The translations under genes were made by a program, and so were the position numbers. 64,000 bases of DNA from Labilithrix sp. (GTDB lineage: Bacteria; Myxococcota_A; Polyangia; Polyangiales; Polyangiaceae), in the NCBI GenBank assembly GCA_019637175.1, contig JAHBWD010000022.1:58750-122749 (forward strand). Direction: 5' to 3'. This document shows positions 27,302-36,442 of this stretch, in pieces. The notes beneath the pieces were generated by a model. The model saw only the letters and a list, made by a program, of their open reading frames with translations, made no database searches and was not told where the DNA came from. Numbering within the stretch: position 1 is the stretch's first letter; each line of letters opens with the position of its first letter.

Positions 27302-28642
27302 GTGGCGGAAGAGACCGGCCGAGATCAGGAGCTTCCGCGCGTCCTGACCGTGCGCGACGCGACGATGCTCGTCGTCTCGTCGGTCATCGGTGTGGGGATC
27401 TTCCTGACGCCGGGCGGCGTCGCGAAGCTCTTGCCGGAGCCGATCTGGTTCTGCGCCGCGTGGCTCGCGGGCGGCGTCCTCGCCCTCGCCGGCGCGCTCG
27501 CGAACGCCGAGCTCGGCGCGATGTTCCCGAAGGCGGGCGGCAACTACGTCTACCTGCGCGCGGCGTATCACCCGATGGCGGGCTTCCTCGTCGGCTGGCT
27601 CTCGTTCTTCGCCATCTTCGCCGGCACGGTCGCGACGCTCGCGCTCGGCTTCACGATCTCGCTCGGGAGCTTCGTCACCCTCGGCCCGACGGCGAAGCTC
27701 GCCGTCGCGATCGCGATGATTTGGATCGCCACCGCCGTGAACGCGTACGCGACGCGCGCCGGAGCGAAGCTCAACACGGTCACCGCGTACCTCAAGGTCG
27801 CCGCGCTCGTCGTGGTCGTCGTCATCGGACCGATCCTCGGCCACTCGCGCGCCGCCGAGGCGCCGCTCGCGAGCACGGGCGAGGCGACGCTCGCCGGCTT
27901 CGGCGTCGCGCTCTCTCCGGTGATCTTCTCCTATCTCGGGTGGAACGCGAGCGTGTACGTCGCCGGCGAGATCGAGTCGCCGGGGAGAAATCTCCCGCGC
28001 TCGCTCTTCTGGGGTCTCGGGATCTGCACCGCGGTCTACCTGCTCGTCAACGCGACGTACGTCTACGCCGTCGGGATGAGCGCGCTCTCCGCGGGCGAGA
28101 AGGGGATGGAGGGCGTCGGCTTCCAGGCAGGCACGGTCCTCTTCGGACCCGTGGGCAGCAAGCTCGTCGCGGGGATGATGCTCGTCTCCATCTTCGGGTG
28201 TCTGAACGCGAACGTCCTCGTCGGTCCTCGTATCGCGTACGCGATGGCGGCCGACCGCCTCTTCTTCAGCGCGGCCGCGAACCTGAGCAAGGCGTCGCAG
28301 ACGCCGTGGATCGCGGTCGTGGTGCAGGCCGTCACCGCGACCGCGCTCGTCATCGTCTTCGACGAGTTCCCCAAGGCCCTCAGCTACACGACCTTCGCGA
28401 TCGTGGTCGCCACGATCGCCGACACATCCGCGCTCTACGTGCTGCGCGTGCGCGAGCCCGATCGCGCGCGGCCGTATCGTGCGGCGGGCTATCCCGTCGT
28501 CCCCGCGCTCTACATCGTCGCCAACCTCGCGATCGCGTTCTCGATGGTGACGGCGCGGCCGACCGAGTGCCTCACGAGCCTCGGCGTGCTCTTCGCGGGG
28601 GCGCCCGTCTACCTCCTCTTTGCGATGAGGAAGACGCGATGA
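27302..28642 (+). CDS. amino acid/polyamine permease (APC superfamily)
   Basis: A 446-residue inner-membrane transporter with about twelve hydrophobic segments. The first unwound helix of the LeuT-fold is visible as VVSSVIGVGIFLTPGGVA (the APC GxGIF motif), and helix 6 as SYLGWNASVYVAGEIESPGRNLPRSL. This GEI/ExxNP-like segment is characteristic of the LAT/SteT branch that exchanges amino acids. Start codon is GTG at 27302. No metabolic partner is adjacent, so the substrate is open. Confidence 0.9.
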   Translation: MAEETGRDQELPRVLTVRDATMLVVSSVIGVGIFLTPGGVAKLLPEPIWFCAAWLAGGVLALAGALANAELGAMFPKAGGNYVYLRAAYHPMAGFLVGWLSFFAIFAGTVATLALGFTISLGSFVTLGPTAKLAVAIAMIWIATAVNAYATRAGAKLNTVTAYLKVAALVVVVVIGPILGHSRAAEAPLASTGEATLAGFGVALSPVIFSYLGWNASVYVAGEIESPGRNLPRSLFWGLGICTAVYLLVNATYVYAVGMSALSAGEKGMEGVGFQAGTVLFGPVGSKLVAGMMLVSIFGCLNANVLVGPRIAYAMAADRLFFSAAANLSKASQTPWIAVVVQAVTATALVIVFDEFPKALSYTTFAIVVATIADTSALYVLRVREPDRARPYRAAGYPVVPALYIVANLAIAFSMVTARPTECLTSLGVLFAGAPVYLLFAMRKTR

Positions 28643-28722
28643 AGGCGCGATGAAGGGCAGAGCGCCGCAATCTGCAACGATTTTCGTGGCTCCTATGGTG
28701 CGTCGCGGCCGCCCGATCCAAG

Positions 28723-29229
28723 ATGTCGAAGATGCGCTCTTCCCTCGTCGTCGCGTCGCTGCTCCTCGCCGGATGCGCCCACACCGCCTCGAGCACGACG
28801 ATCGAGTCGGCGCCTCCGATGACCGATCGCGAGATCGTCGCGATCGACGCGCCGCCGCTCGCGTCGCAGCTCGAGGCGCCGAAGGCTCGTCCTCGTCTCT
28901 CGCAGACGGTCACGCTGGGCCAAGGCCAGAGCGAGGGCCTCTACACGCCGCCGCCGCCGCCCGTCGTGCGCGAGGGCGGCCCCAACGTGACGGTCAACAA
29001 CAACGTCACGGTGAACCAGGCGCCGGCGTTCGGGTTCGGCGGCTACGGCTACGGCTTCGGCCCCGGTGGCGGGTACGGCGAGCCGTTCGGCTCGCACGGG
29101 CAGACGCACCAGGCGTGGGCGCCGAGCGGGTGGGAGGGCGCGCGGCGCACGGCGCCTCCGGGCGCGACGCCGGGCGTCGGCGGCAACTGGGCGCCGGCGC
29201 CGAGCTTCGGTCCTGCCCCCATGCGTTGA
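28723..29229 (+). CDS. Gly/Pro-rich lipoprotein, hypothetical
   Basis: A signal peptide with lipobox (LLLAGC, about residue 18) leads to ~90 polar residues, then PNVTVNNNVTVNQAP and a Gly/Phe/Tyr-rich stretch FGFGGYGYGFGPGGGYGEPFG, ending in Ala/Pro-rich sequence. No catalytic features. The NVTVNNNVTVNQ segment is common in small envelope proteins of unknown role. It is followed 24 bases later by a membrane protein gene. Confidence 0.65.
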   Translation: MSKMRSSLVVASLLLAGCAHTASSTTIESAPPMTDREIVAIDAPPLASQLEAPKARPRLSQTVTLGQGQSEGLYTPPPPPVVREGGPNVTVNNNVTVNQAPAFGFGGYGYGFGPGGGYGEPFGSHGQTHQAWAPSGWEGARRTAPPGATPGVGGNWAPAPSFGPAPMR

Positions 29230-29253
29230 GCGCCTTCGGTTGAGGGCGCGACG

Positions 29254-29733
29254 ATGCCGACCCCGGGCGTCGACTTCTTCCGCATCGATCGCGCCGGCGC
29301 GACGACGCGGCTGCTCGTCATCGCGGGCGTGATGGTCGCGTGCGGCGCGACCGCGGTCGGCGCGCACCTCGTGCATCGCTTGCCGGTCGACGTGAGCCAC
29401 CTCGTGAGCCTCTGCGGGGGCGTCACCGTGATCGCCGGCCTCGTCCTCGGCTTCGGGACGATGGCGATGATGCTCTTCGAGAACGTCTACCTCGCCATTC
29501 GCGACGACGATCTGCTCCTGCACGAGAACGGCCGCGAGACGTCGGTGGCCTGGGACGATCTGGTGCGCGTCGACGTCGACGCGCGCACGGGCGTGCTCAC
29601 GCTGGCGCGCCGTGAGGGCGGGCCGATCCGCTGGTACGCGGGGAAGTCGGCGAAAGACATCGCGTCGAAGGTGGAAGAGGCGCGACGCAAGGCGGCCCAC
29701 GGCCTGCTCAAGTCTTCGTCGGGCGGCTCATAA
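29254..29733 (+). CDS. small membrane protein with PH-like C-terminal domain
   Basis: The 159-residue product has two membrane helices at ~22-42 (LLVIAGVMVACGATAVGAHLV) and ~50-75 (LCGGVTVIAGLVLGFGTMAMMLF) and a C-terminal ~80-residue domain NVYLAIRDDDLLLHENGRETSVAWDDLVRVDVD. The last part resembles bacterial PH-like or YdbS-type domains found after two helices. Function unknown. It is likely cotranscribed with the preceding lipoprotein gene. Confidence 0.65.
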   Translation: MPTPGVDFFRIDRAGATTRLLVIAGVMVACGATAVGAHLVHRLPVDVSHLVSLCGGVTVIAGLVLGFGTMAMMLFENVYLAIRDDDLLLHENGRETSVAWDDLVRVDVDARTGVLTLARREGGPIRWYAGKSAKDIASKVEEARRKAAHGLLKSSSGGS

Positions 29734-29761
29734 AAGCCGCCGGCTCTCCCCACTCACGGTC

Positions 29762-30379
29762 ATGATCTTCGGAGCCTTCGGGCGGCGGAGCGCGTGCGCG
29801 CTCTTCGCCGGCCTGTCTCTGCTCGCGACCGCCGACTCGGCCTCGGCCGGCGAGGTGCAGCTCGCGATCGGTCCCGCCGTGCAGGGCTCGTCGTGGCGAG
29901 GCGACGCCCTCGTCGGCCACAGCCTCAAGCTCGGGTATCGCTTCGGCGACTTCATCGCCGTCGATTCGCTCGGGCGCCTCTCGTACGCCACCGTCGACGA
30001 GCGCTTCGTCACGTATCTCTCCCTCGGGGGAACGATCTACGGGCGCCTCGGCAAGGCGCGGCCGTACTTCCGGCTCGCGTTCGTGCATCAGCACGAAGAG
30101 TCGGCCTCGTCGGTGCGCGACGATCCCTTCGGCGCGATCTTCGGCGTCGGCGACGGGATCCGCCATCGCGGAGGCTTCGGCTCGAGCCTCGGCTTCGATC
30201 TGCCCGTCTACAAGCGGAAGGCGACCGAGATGACGGTGGGCATCGAGGCCACCGGCTCGTGGTTCCCCGACGAGCGTGGCCCGAGGATCTACGCGGGCGC
30301 GTCGTTCTGGCTCGGCTTCAACTTCGATCTCGACGGCGGCGCCCCTCGGCCGCAAGGAGAGCAGAGTGCTTCACGATAA
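29762..30379 (+). CDS. predicted outer-membrane beta-barrel protein
   Basis: A Sec signal peptide (residues ~1-29, cleavage after ADSASA) is followed by ~175 residues of amphipathic strands with aromatic girdle residues: VQLAIGPAVQGSSW, HSLKLGYRFGDFIAVDSLG, FVTYLSLGGTIYGRLG, YFRLAFVHQH, and a terminal strand YAGASFWLGFNFDL ending near the C-terminus. This is the pattern of OmpW/OmpA-type small barrels. The last 14 bases overlap the start of the next gene. Confidence 0.7.
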   Translation: MIFGAFGRRSACALFAGLSLLATADSASAGEVQLAIGPAVQGSSWRGDALVGHSLKLGYRFGDFIAVDSLGRLSYATVDERFVTYLSLGGTIYGRLGKARPYFRLAFVHQHEESASSVRDDPFGAIFGVGDGIRHRGGFGSSLGFDLPVYKRKATEMTVGIEATGSWFPDERGPRIYAGASFWLGFNFDLDGGAPRPQGEQSASR

Positions 30380-30734
30380 GTGTATAATACATATAGTCGC
30401 GGCGCTCGCGATCGCGGCGCTCGCGGGCTGTCAGCCCGACACGCCGATCGAGTCGTATCCGTGCCCGACGAACGGCACGTCGCTGACCTACGCGTCGTTC
30501 GGACAGGACTTCATGGCCCGGCACTGCCAGACGTGCCACGGGCAGTCGACCAAGGATCGCAAGGGCGCGCCCGCGAGCTTCGACTTCGCGACGCCGGAGG
30601 CCATCCAGCAGCACAAGGCCCGGATCTTCGCCCGCGCCGCGGCCGACAACGTGACGATGCCTCCGGGCCCCGACGATCCTCCGGAGGCCGAGCGCATGAA
30701 GCTCGCCGAGTGGCTCGCCTGCGGCGCGCCGTGA
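30366..30734 (+). CDS. small c-type cytochrome lipoprotein
   Basis: Start GTG at 30366, with AAGGAG about seven bases upstream, gives 122 residues. The signal peptide ends in a lipobox (AALAGC); the mature part carries one heme c site, CQTCH, in HCQTCHGQ, and a Met in NVTMPPGPDDPP that could be the second axial ligand. It is probably a lipid-anchored electron carrier or a cap domain of the kind found beside myxobacterial cytochrome and copper oxidases. It overlaps the beta-barrel gene by 14 bases, so the two are coupled. Confidence 0.78.
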   Translation: MLHDKCIIHIVAALAIAALAGCQPDTPIESYPCPTNGTSLTYASFGQDFMARHCQTCHGQSTKDRKGAPASFDFATPEAIQQHKARIFARAAADNVTMPPGPDDPPEAERMKLAEWLACGAP

Positions 30735-30744
30735 CGCGCATCCT

Positions 30745-31551
30745 TCAGGCGTCGATCTGGTAGCGCGCCGGATCGTCGCCGCGGACGCGCACGACGACGC
30801 GCGTCTCGGTGACGACGGCGACGCCGTGGGCGGCGGCCGGGCGGCCCGGCGCGTCGGCGTCGAGGTTCTCGATGAGGCTCTGGAACGTGACGTAGGGGAT
30901 GCCGCGAATCACGTCGAGGTGGTTGCGGTGGACGTGCCCGTTGAACACGGCGCGCACCTTGCCGCTCTCTTCGAAGACGCGACGGAGCTCCGCGCGCTCG
31001 GCGACCAGCGCGAGGTGCGCGCGCCCCCTGAACCAGAACGAGTCCTCGAGATCCTGCTCGCTCGCGCTGTGGTGCATGAGCACGATCGTCGGGAGCTCGG
31101 TCCGCGCGAGATCGTCTCGGAGCCACGCGATCTGTGCCTGCGGGACGCGGACGTCGACGTCCTTGCGCTCGAGCGTGTGGAGCACCACGAGGTGAAAGCC
31201 TCCGCGGTCGAGCGAGTAAAAGAGCGGGCCGGCGCGCCTCCAGATCCGCGAGAGATCGTCGCGCGTGAGGTGGATCGTATCGTGGTTGCCCGCGACGTTG
31301 ACGAGCTCGGCCTTGGCGGTCCGCAGGATCTCCTGGCACTCGGTGTAGCGCGACAGATCGGCCTCACGGCTCTCGTCCTCGATGTCGTCGCCGAGGTTGA
31401 CGAGCAGATCGGGTCGGATCTCCTCGTTCATCGCGCGCACGACCTCGCGCGTCAGCTCGCCCGCGTGGGCGGTGAGCTTGCGCAGCTTGCCCTCGTGTCG
31501 CGCCTCTGGCCCGAAGTGCATGTCGGTGACGAAGCCGATCGTGAGCGCCAC
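30745..31551 (-). CDS. calcineurin-type metallophosphoesterase
   Basis: The five metal-binding blocks of the family are in order: GFVTDMHFG (D-x-H), LVNLGDDIED (GD), NVAGNHDTIH (GNHD), IVLMHHSA and VFNGHVHRNH (GHxH). The 268-residue length is typical of class III cyclic-nucleotide or general phosphodiesterases. No signal peptide, so the substrate is cytoplasmic. It diverges by 35 bases from a nucleotidyltransferase gene, which may hint at sugar- or choline-phosphate metabolism. Confidence 0.87.
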   Translation of the reverse strand: MALTIGFVTDMHFGPEARHEGKLRKLTAHAGELTREVVRAMNEEIRPDLLVNLGDDIEDESREADLSRYTECQEILRTAKAELVNVAGNHDTIHLTRDDLSRIWRRAGPLFYSLDRGGFHLVVLHTLERKDVDVRVPQAQIAWLRDDLARTELPTIVLMHHSASEQDLEDSFWFRGRAHLALVAERAELRRVFEESGKVRAVFNGHVHRNHLDVIRGIPYVTFQSLIENLDADAPGRPAAAHGVAVVTETRVVVRVRGDDPARYQIDA

Positions 31552-31586
31552 GCCCCGATCCTACACGTGTGATAGAACGATCGGCC

Positions 31587-32348
31587 ATGCGTCCCGTCCT
31601 CATCGGCGCCGGCCGCGGCAGCCGCCTCGAGCACCGCACGGAAGAGATCCCGAAGACCCTCGTGCCGGTCATGGGCCGTCCGATGCTCGATTGGATCCTC
31701 GACGCGCTCGGCGAAGCGGGCTTCACGAAGAAGGACGTCATCTTCGTGTGCGGCTATCGCGCCGACGTCCTCCGCGCGCGCTACCCCGAGCTCACGTACG
31801 TCGAGAACACCGACTGGGAGAACAACAACATCCTCGCGTCGCTGCTCTACGCGCGCGAGCACCTCGGCGCGGGCTTCGTCTCGTCGTACACCGACATCGT
31901 CTATCGCGGCTCGGCCGTGAGAGATCTCGTCGCGTCGCCGAGCGACTGGAGCAAGGTGCTCGTCTGCGACACCGACTGGCGGCGCCGCTACGTGCACCGC
32001 AACAACCACCCGGAGTCCGACGCCGAGAAGATGCTCGCCGAGGGATCGCGCGTCACCGACATCTCGCGCGTCATCGCGTCCGAGCAGGCGTCGGGCGAGT
32101 TCATCGGCGTCGCCCGCTTCGACGCCGACGGGGCGCGCGAGCTCGTCGAGGCGTACGACGAGGCCAAGGCGACCTGCCCGACGCTCGGCGATCGCCCGTT
32201 CCCCAAGGCGTACCTCATCCACCTCTTCCAGCGCATGATCCAGCGCGGCTCGACGTTCCACCGCGTCGACACCCACGGCGGCTACATGGAGCTCGACACC
32301 CTCGAAGATCTCGAGATGGCGAGCACGTGGTGGGCCGGCGGATCGTGA
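31587..32348 (+). CDS. sugar-phosphate/phosphocholine-type nucleotidyltransferase
   Basis: A 253-residue enzyme of the NTP_transferase family. The nucleotide-binding start is LIGAGRGSRLEHRTEEIPKTLVPVMGRPM; the metal-binding Asp is in SSYTDIVYRG, and TWWAGG ends the chain. The length and the NTDWENNNILASLLYA segment resemble LicC-type cytidylyltransferases, which activate phosphocholine, but other sugar-1-phosphate substrates are possible. The ATG at 31587 places the Gly loop at the expected N-terminus; GTG 31569 is an alternative. An ABC importer operon starts 10 bases downstream. Confidence 0.8.
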   Translation: MRPVLIGAGRGSRLEHRTEEIPKTLVPVMGRPMLDWILDALGEAGFTKKDVIFVCGYRADVLRARYPELTYVENTDWENNNILASLLYAREHLGAGFVSSYTDIVYRGSAVRDLVASPSDWSKVLVCDTDWRRRYVHRNNHPESDAEKMLAEGSRVTDISRVIASEQASGEFIGVARFDADGARELVEAYDEAKATCPTLGDRPFPKAYLIHLFQRMIQRGSTFHRVDTHGGYMELDTLEDLEMASTWWAGGS

Positions 32349-32358
32349 TCTTCGCGCG

Positions 32359-33462
32359 ATGAACGCCGAGATCGAGGTCGAGCTCGAGCGCGTTTCGAAG
32401 CGATTCGAAGACGACGGCGAGCGCCGCGAAGGCGGCGGTCCGCCGGCCGCGCTCCAAGACGTCTCGATCGCCGTCGCCAAGGGCGAGCTGCTCGTCGTCG
32501 TCGGGCCCTCCGGGTGCGGCAAGTCGACGACGCTCCGCATCGTCGCCGGGCTCGAGGAGGCCGACGGCGGATCGGTGCGCATCGGCGGCAAGTCGATGAG
32601 CGGCGTCGCGCCTCAAGATCGCGACGTCGCGATGGTGTTCCAGGGGTACGCGCTCTACCCGCAGATGACCGTGCGGCAGAACATCGAGTTCCCGCTCAAG
32701 ATGCGCGGCGCCGATCCCGCCGAGCGGAAGAAGCGCGCCGACGAGGCCGCGGCGATGCTGCGCCTCGAGCGGCTGATGGATCGCCTGCCCGCGGAGCTCT
32801 CGGGCGGCGAGCGCCAGCGCGTCGCGATGGGCCGCGCGATCGTCCGGCGCCCGCGCGTGTTCCTCTTCGACGAGCCGCTCTCGAACCTCGACGCGGCGCT
32901 GCGCCAGGAGCTGCGGATCGAGATCGGCGCGCTCGTCCGCGAGCTCGACGCGACCGCGATCTACGTCACGCACGATCAAGTCGAGGCGATGACGCTCGCC
33001 GATCGCATCTGCGTGATGAAGGCGGGCAAGGTGCTCCAGATCGCGCCGCCGCGGACGATCTACGAGGCGCCGGCGACGAGCTTCGTCGCCACGTTCCTCG
33101 GCACGCCGCGGATGAACCTCATCGAAGGCAAGGCGAACGGCGACGTGCTCTCGTGCGGGCCCTTCGCGCTGCCGAGGCCCGAGGGCCTCGGCGTGCTCCC
33201 CGATCGGGTCGTCGTCGGCGCGCGACCCGAAGACGTGCGCCTCGTCGCCGAAGGCACCGAGGGTGCGGTGCGCTTCGAGGTCGCGATCGCCGAGCCGCTC
33301 GGCGCGGAGACGCACCTCGTGCTCGCGCGCGAGAAGGTCGAGCTGCGCGCGCGCGCGCCGGGCTTCGACCCTCGTCCGCCGGGCGCGGAGATCTACGTCA
33401 CCATCGACCCGTCGCGCCTCCACGTGTTCGATCCCGCGAGAGACGGCGCGAGGATCGCGTGA
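32359..33462 (+). CDS. carbohydrate ABC importer ATPase (MalK/UgpC type)
   Basis: Energises import by the permeases encoded downstream. Walker A is GPSGCGKST, Q-loop MVFQGYALYPQMTV, signature LSGGERQRVAMGRA, Walker B VFLFDEPLSNLDA and switch YVTHDQVEAMTLAD. The C-terminal ~120 residues form the TOBE/MalK-type regulatory domain (ARPEDVRLV, ETHLVLAREKVEL). An insertion at residues 17-32 is rich in Glu, Arg and Gly. Its TGA overlaps the GTG of the binding-protein gene. Confidence 0.93.
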   Translation: MNAEIEVELERVSKRFEDDGERREGGGPPAALQDVSIAVAKGELLVVVGPSGCGKSTTLRIVAGLEEADGGSVRIGGKSMSGVAPQDRDVAMVFQGYALYPQMTVRQNIEFPLKMRGADPAERKKRADEAAAMLRLERLMDRLPAELSGGERQRVAMGRAIVRRPRVFLFDEPLSNLDAALRQELRIEIGALVRELDATAIYVTHDQVEAMTLADRICVMKAGKVLQIAPPRTIYEAPATSFVATFLGTPRMNLIEGKANGDVLSCGPFALPRPEGLGVLPDRVVVGARPEDVRLVAEGTEGAVRFEVAIAEPLGAETHLVLAREKVELRARAPGFDPRPPGAEIYVTIDPSRLHVFDPARDGARIA

Positions 33463-34706
33463 GGCGAAGGGATCTGCTCGCGGGCGCCGCGGCGCTCGCG
33501 CTCGGCTGCAAGCGATCGACGCGCGACGATCGCGGGCGCGTGCGGCTCCGCCTCTGGTACAGCCTGGGCGGTCGCAACCGCGAGGTCTTGCTCGAGATCG
33601 TGAGGCGCTTTCACGCGTCGCAAGACGACGTGCGCGTCGAGGCCGTCTATCAAGGCGACTACTTCGAGTCGCTCGCGAAGCTCCGCACCGCGATCGCGGC
33701 GAAGGCGGCGCCGGCGCTCAGCCACGTCGTCGCGGAGGTCGTGCCGTACCTCGCGCGCGCGGAGACGCTCGAGGCGCTCGACGGCTATCCGGGAATGAAG
33801 GAGATCCCGTTCGTGCGCGCGCTCGGGCAGGCGGGCGCGTTCCGCGGCGGCGACGAGAAGCCGCTCTTCGGCGTTCCCCTCAATCGATCGACGCCGCTCA
33901 TGTATTGCAACGGCGAGATCTTCGAGAAGGCCGGGCTGCGGCCGCCGGCGACGTGGCGAGAGCTGCGCGAGACGGCGCGCGCGCTGACGCGCCCGGGAGA
34001 GCGCTGGGGGCACGAGGTGCCGATCGCGTGGTGGTTCTGGGTCGCGATGGTCGGGCAAGCCGGCGGCTCGGTCTTCGACGATCAGGGCCGGCCGACGCTC
34101 GGCGGCGAAGCCGGCGTGCGCGCGCTCAGGCTCTGGCAGGATCTCGTGCACCGCGAGAAGGTCATGCGCCCCCCGCCAGGGCGCGACTACGACGCGTGGA
34201 ACGTCACCAACCAAGACTTCCTCGGCGGCCGGGCGGCGTGCATCTGGACGAGCACGGCGTACATTCGCTACCTCGAAGACAACGCGAAGTTCCCCGTCAT
34301 CGCGGCGCCGCTGCCGAGCGACGTGCGCGCGTCGGTGCCGACGGGAGGCACGTTCTTCGTCGTCGTCAAGCAGGCGCCCGACGAGGAGAAGGCCGCGGCC
34401 GCGCGGTTCCTGCGCTTCTTCTGCGAGCCGGAGCAGGCGAGCTACCTCTCGACGCGCACGGGGTACCTGCCGATCACCGTGCCGGCGGCCGAGCGCATGC
34501 GCGCCGAGGGGTTCTTCGCGAAACATCCGAACGACGAGATCGCGCAGCAGCAGCTTCGAAGCGTCGATCCGTGGCCGTGGGAGCCGATGCTCTTTCGCAT
34601 CGAGCGTGACGTCGTCGATCCTCGGCTCGAAGAGGCCGTGCTGCTCGATCGTGACGCGGAGCGCGTGCTCGCGGAGGCGCGAGAGATCTCGGCTCGCCCC
34701 GGGTGA
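33459..34706 (+). CDS. carbohydrate ABC transporter substrate-binding lipoprotein
   Basis: Starts at GTG 33459 inside the stop of the ATPase gene (GTGA overlap). The N-terminus RRRDLLAGAAALALGC combines a twin-arginine motif with a lipobox, so it may travel folded by Tat and be lipid-anchored. The body is a cluster B solute-binding protein of 415 residues: IRLRLWYSLGG-like start, PLNRSTPLMYCNGEIFEKAGLRPPATWRELRE, and FLGGRAACIWTSTAYI, as in UgpB/MalE-type proteins. The ligand is a sugar, glycerophosphodiester or similar polyol. Confidence 0.9.
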   Translation: MRRRDLLAGAAALALGCKRSTRDDRGRVRLRLWYSLGGRNREVLLEIVRRFHASQDDVRVEAVYQGDYFESLAKLRTAIAAKAAPALSHVVAEVVPYLARAETLEALDGYPGMKEIPFVRALGQAGAFRGGDEKPLFGVPLNRSTPLMYCNGEIFEKAGLRPPATWRELRETARALTRPGERWGHEVPIAWWFWVAMVGQAGGSVFDDQGRPTLGGEAGVRALRLWQDLVHREKVMRPPPGRDYDAWNVTNQDFLGGRAACIWTSTAYIRYLEDNAKFPVIAAPLPSDVRASVPTGGTFFVVVKQAPDEEKAAAARFLRFFCEPEQASYLSTRTGYLPITVPAAERMRAEGFFAKHPNDEIAQQQLRSVDPWPWEPMLFRIERDVVDPRLEEAVLLDRDAERVLAEAREISARPG

Positions 34707-34751
34707 GCGCTCGGGACCTTCGCGGTGTCTTGACGTGATACCTTCGCCGGC

Positions 34752-35630
34752 GTGAAGCCGCGCGCCAGGAGCCACCCGTGGCTCATGCTCGGTCCGTCGC
34801 TGGCGGCGTGGATGCTGTTCGTCTTCGTCCCCCTCGGCCTCGCGGCGTACGAGAGCCTCTTCGCGTGGGACATGCTCACCGAGCCGAAGCTCGTCGGCCT
34901 CGCGAACTACGCGGCGATCGCGGAGCGCGGCGAGCTCTGGGCGATCCTCGGCCGAACGCTCGGCTACAGCGTCCTCGTCGTGAGCGGATCGATGGCCCTC
35001 GGCCTCGGGCTCGCTCTGCTGCTCGATCGGCCGGGCAGGTACTTCGCGTTCGTGCGCGGATCGATCTTCAGCGCGTACGTCGTGAGCTGGGTCGCCGTCG
35101 CGCTGCTCTGGGTGCTGCTGCTCGATCCCGATCGCGGCGTCGCGGCGGCGATCCTCCGCGCGCTCCATCTTCCGCGCGTAGGCTTCCTCACCGATCCACG
35201 CGCGGCGCTCGTGACGCTCGCGGGCGTGACCGTCTGGAAGATCACGGGCTACGCGATGGTGATCTTCCTCGCGGGCCTGCGGTCGATCCCGAAGTCGCTC
35301 CACGAGGCGGCGTCGCTCGACGGCGCAGGCGCGGTCGCGCGCTTCCGTTACGTGACCTGGCCGCTGCTCTCGCCGACGGCGGCGTTCGTCGCCACGACGA
35401 GCCTGATCGTGAGCTTCCAGGCCTTCGACGTCGTGCGCATCATGACGCAGGGCGGGCCCGCGCGCGCGACGACGCTCTTCGTGTACGCGATCTACGAGCA
35501 GATCTTCATGAACCTGAGCGTCGGCCGCGCGAGCGCGCTGGCGGTCGTCTACTTCGTCGTTCTGTGTCTGCTCGCGACGATCCAGCTCCGCGCGTGGCGC
35601 GCGCAGGCCGCGATCGGGAGGCGCTCGTGA
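34752..35630 (+). CDS. carbohydrate ABC importer permease (MalF/UgpA type)
   Basis: A 292-residue inner-membrane permease with six hydrophobic segments. The coupling helix motif is EAASLDGAGAVARFRYVTWPLLSPT (EAA-x3-G-x9-I/L-x-LP). The first helix is MLGPSLAAWMLFVFVPLGLAAYESL. Start codon GTG at 34752, 45 bases after the binding-protein gene. Its stop overlaps the GTG of the second permease. Confidence 0.92.
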   Translation: MKPRARSHPWLMLGPSLAAWMLFVFVPLGLAAYESLFAWDMLTEPKLVGLANYAAIAERGELWAILGRTLGYSVLVVSGSMALGLGLALLLDRPGRYFAFVRGSIFSAYVVSWVAVALLWVLLLDPDRGVAAAILRALHLPRVGFLTDPRAALVTLAGVTVWKITGYAMVIFLAGLRSIPKSLHEAASLDGAGAVARFRYVTWPLLSPTAAFVATTSLIVSFQAFDVVRIMTQGGPARATTLFVYAIYEQIFMNLSVGRASALAVVYFVVLCLLATIQLRAWRAQAAIGRRS

Positions 35631-36442
35631 GCGCACGCAAGGCGAGCACGACGTCGATGATCCTCGGCGGGATCGCCGCGGCGATCTGGATCCTGCCGTA
35701 CGCGTGGATGGTCGTCACGTCGTTCAAGCCGCTCGACGAGATCGCGCGCGATCCGACGGCGCCGCTGCCGAAAGATCCCCAGCTCGGCGCCTACCGCGAG
35801 GTCTTCGAGCTCATCCCCGTCGGGCGCTATCTCCTCGTGTCGATCGCGGTCGCCGTGGCGATCGGTCTCTTGCAGCTCGCCCTCGCGCTCCCCGCGGGAT
35901 ACGCGCTCGCGAAGCTCCGCTTCGTCGGGAGGAAGACGGCCTTCGGCCTCGTGGTGGCGTGCCTGCTCGTGCCGCCTCAGGTCACGTTCGTGTCCGTGTT
36001 CTTGATGTTCTCGAAGGTCTCGCTCACGAACACGTTCGGCGCGCTCGTCTTGCCGTTCGCCGCGAGCGCGCTCGGGACCTTCCTCGTGCGTCAGGCGCTG
36101 CTCTCGGTGCCCGACGAGATCATCGAGGCCGCGCGCCTCGACGGGGCCTCCGAGATCACGATCATCTACCGGATCCTCGCGCCGCTCCTCCGACCGACGC
36201 TCGTGTCGATCTTCCTCGTCAGCTTCGTCTACCACTACTCCGACTACTTCTGGCCGCTGGTCATGACCACCGACGACACGGTGAGGACGTTGCCCCTCGG
36301 CATCGCGCTCCTCAAGGAGCCCGGCAGCGGCGTCCGCTGGCACGTGGTGATGGCGGGCAACGTCATCCTCTCTGTGCCCGTGCTCGTCCTCTTCGCGTTC
36401 GCGCAGAAGCAGCTCGTGCGCGGGATCGCGCGCGGCGCTTAG
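35627..36442 (+). CDS. carbohydrate ABC importer permease (MalG/UgpE type)
   Basis: The second permease, 271 residues, with about six hydrophobic segments. The coupling loop is EAARLDGASEITIIYRILAPLLRPT, and the family-typical SVPDEIIEAARLDGA and FYHYSDYFWPL-like region near the C-terminus is present. GTG at 35627 overlaps the TGA of the first permease, completing an operon of ATPase, binding protein and two permeases. The 3' end overlaps a small reverse-strand gene by four bases. Confidence 0.92.
   Translation: MSARKASTTSMILGGIAAAIWILPYAWMVVTSFKPLDEIARDPTAPLPKDPQLGAYREVFELIPVGRYLLVSIAVAVAIGLLQLALALPAGYALAKLRFVGRKTAFGLVVACLLVPPQVTFVSVFLMFSKVSLTNTFGALVLPFAASALGTFLVRQALLSVPDEIIEAARLDGASEITIIYRILAPLLRPTLVSIFLVSFVYHYSDYFWPLVMTTDDTVRTLPLGIALLKEPGSGVRWHVVMAGNVILSVPVLVLFAFAQKQLVRGIARGA

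Noticed and set aside
30383..30388. Exact TATAAT box
   Set aside because: It lies inside the signal-peptide codons of the small cytochrome, after a well-placed ribosome site, and has no matching -35 box, so I treat it as coincidence.
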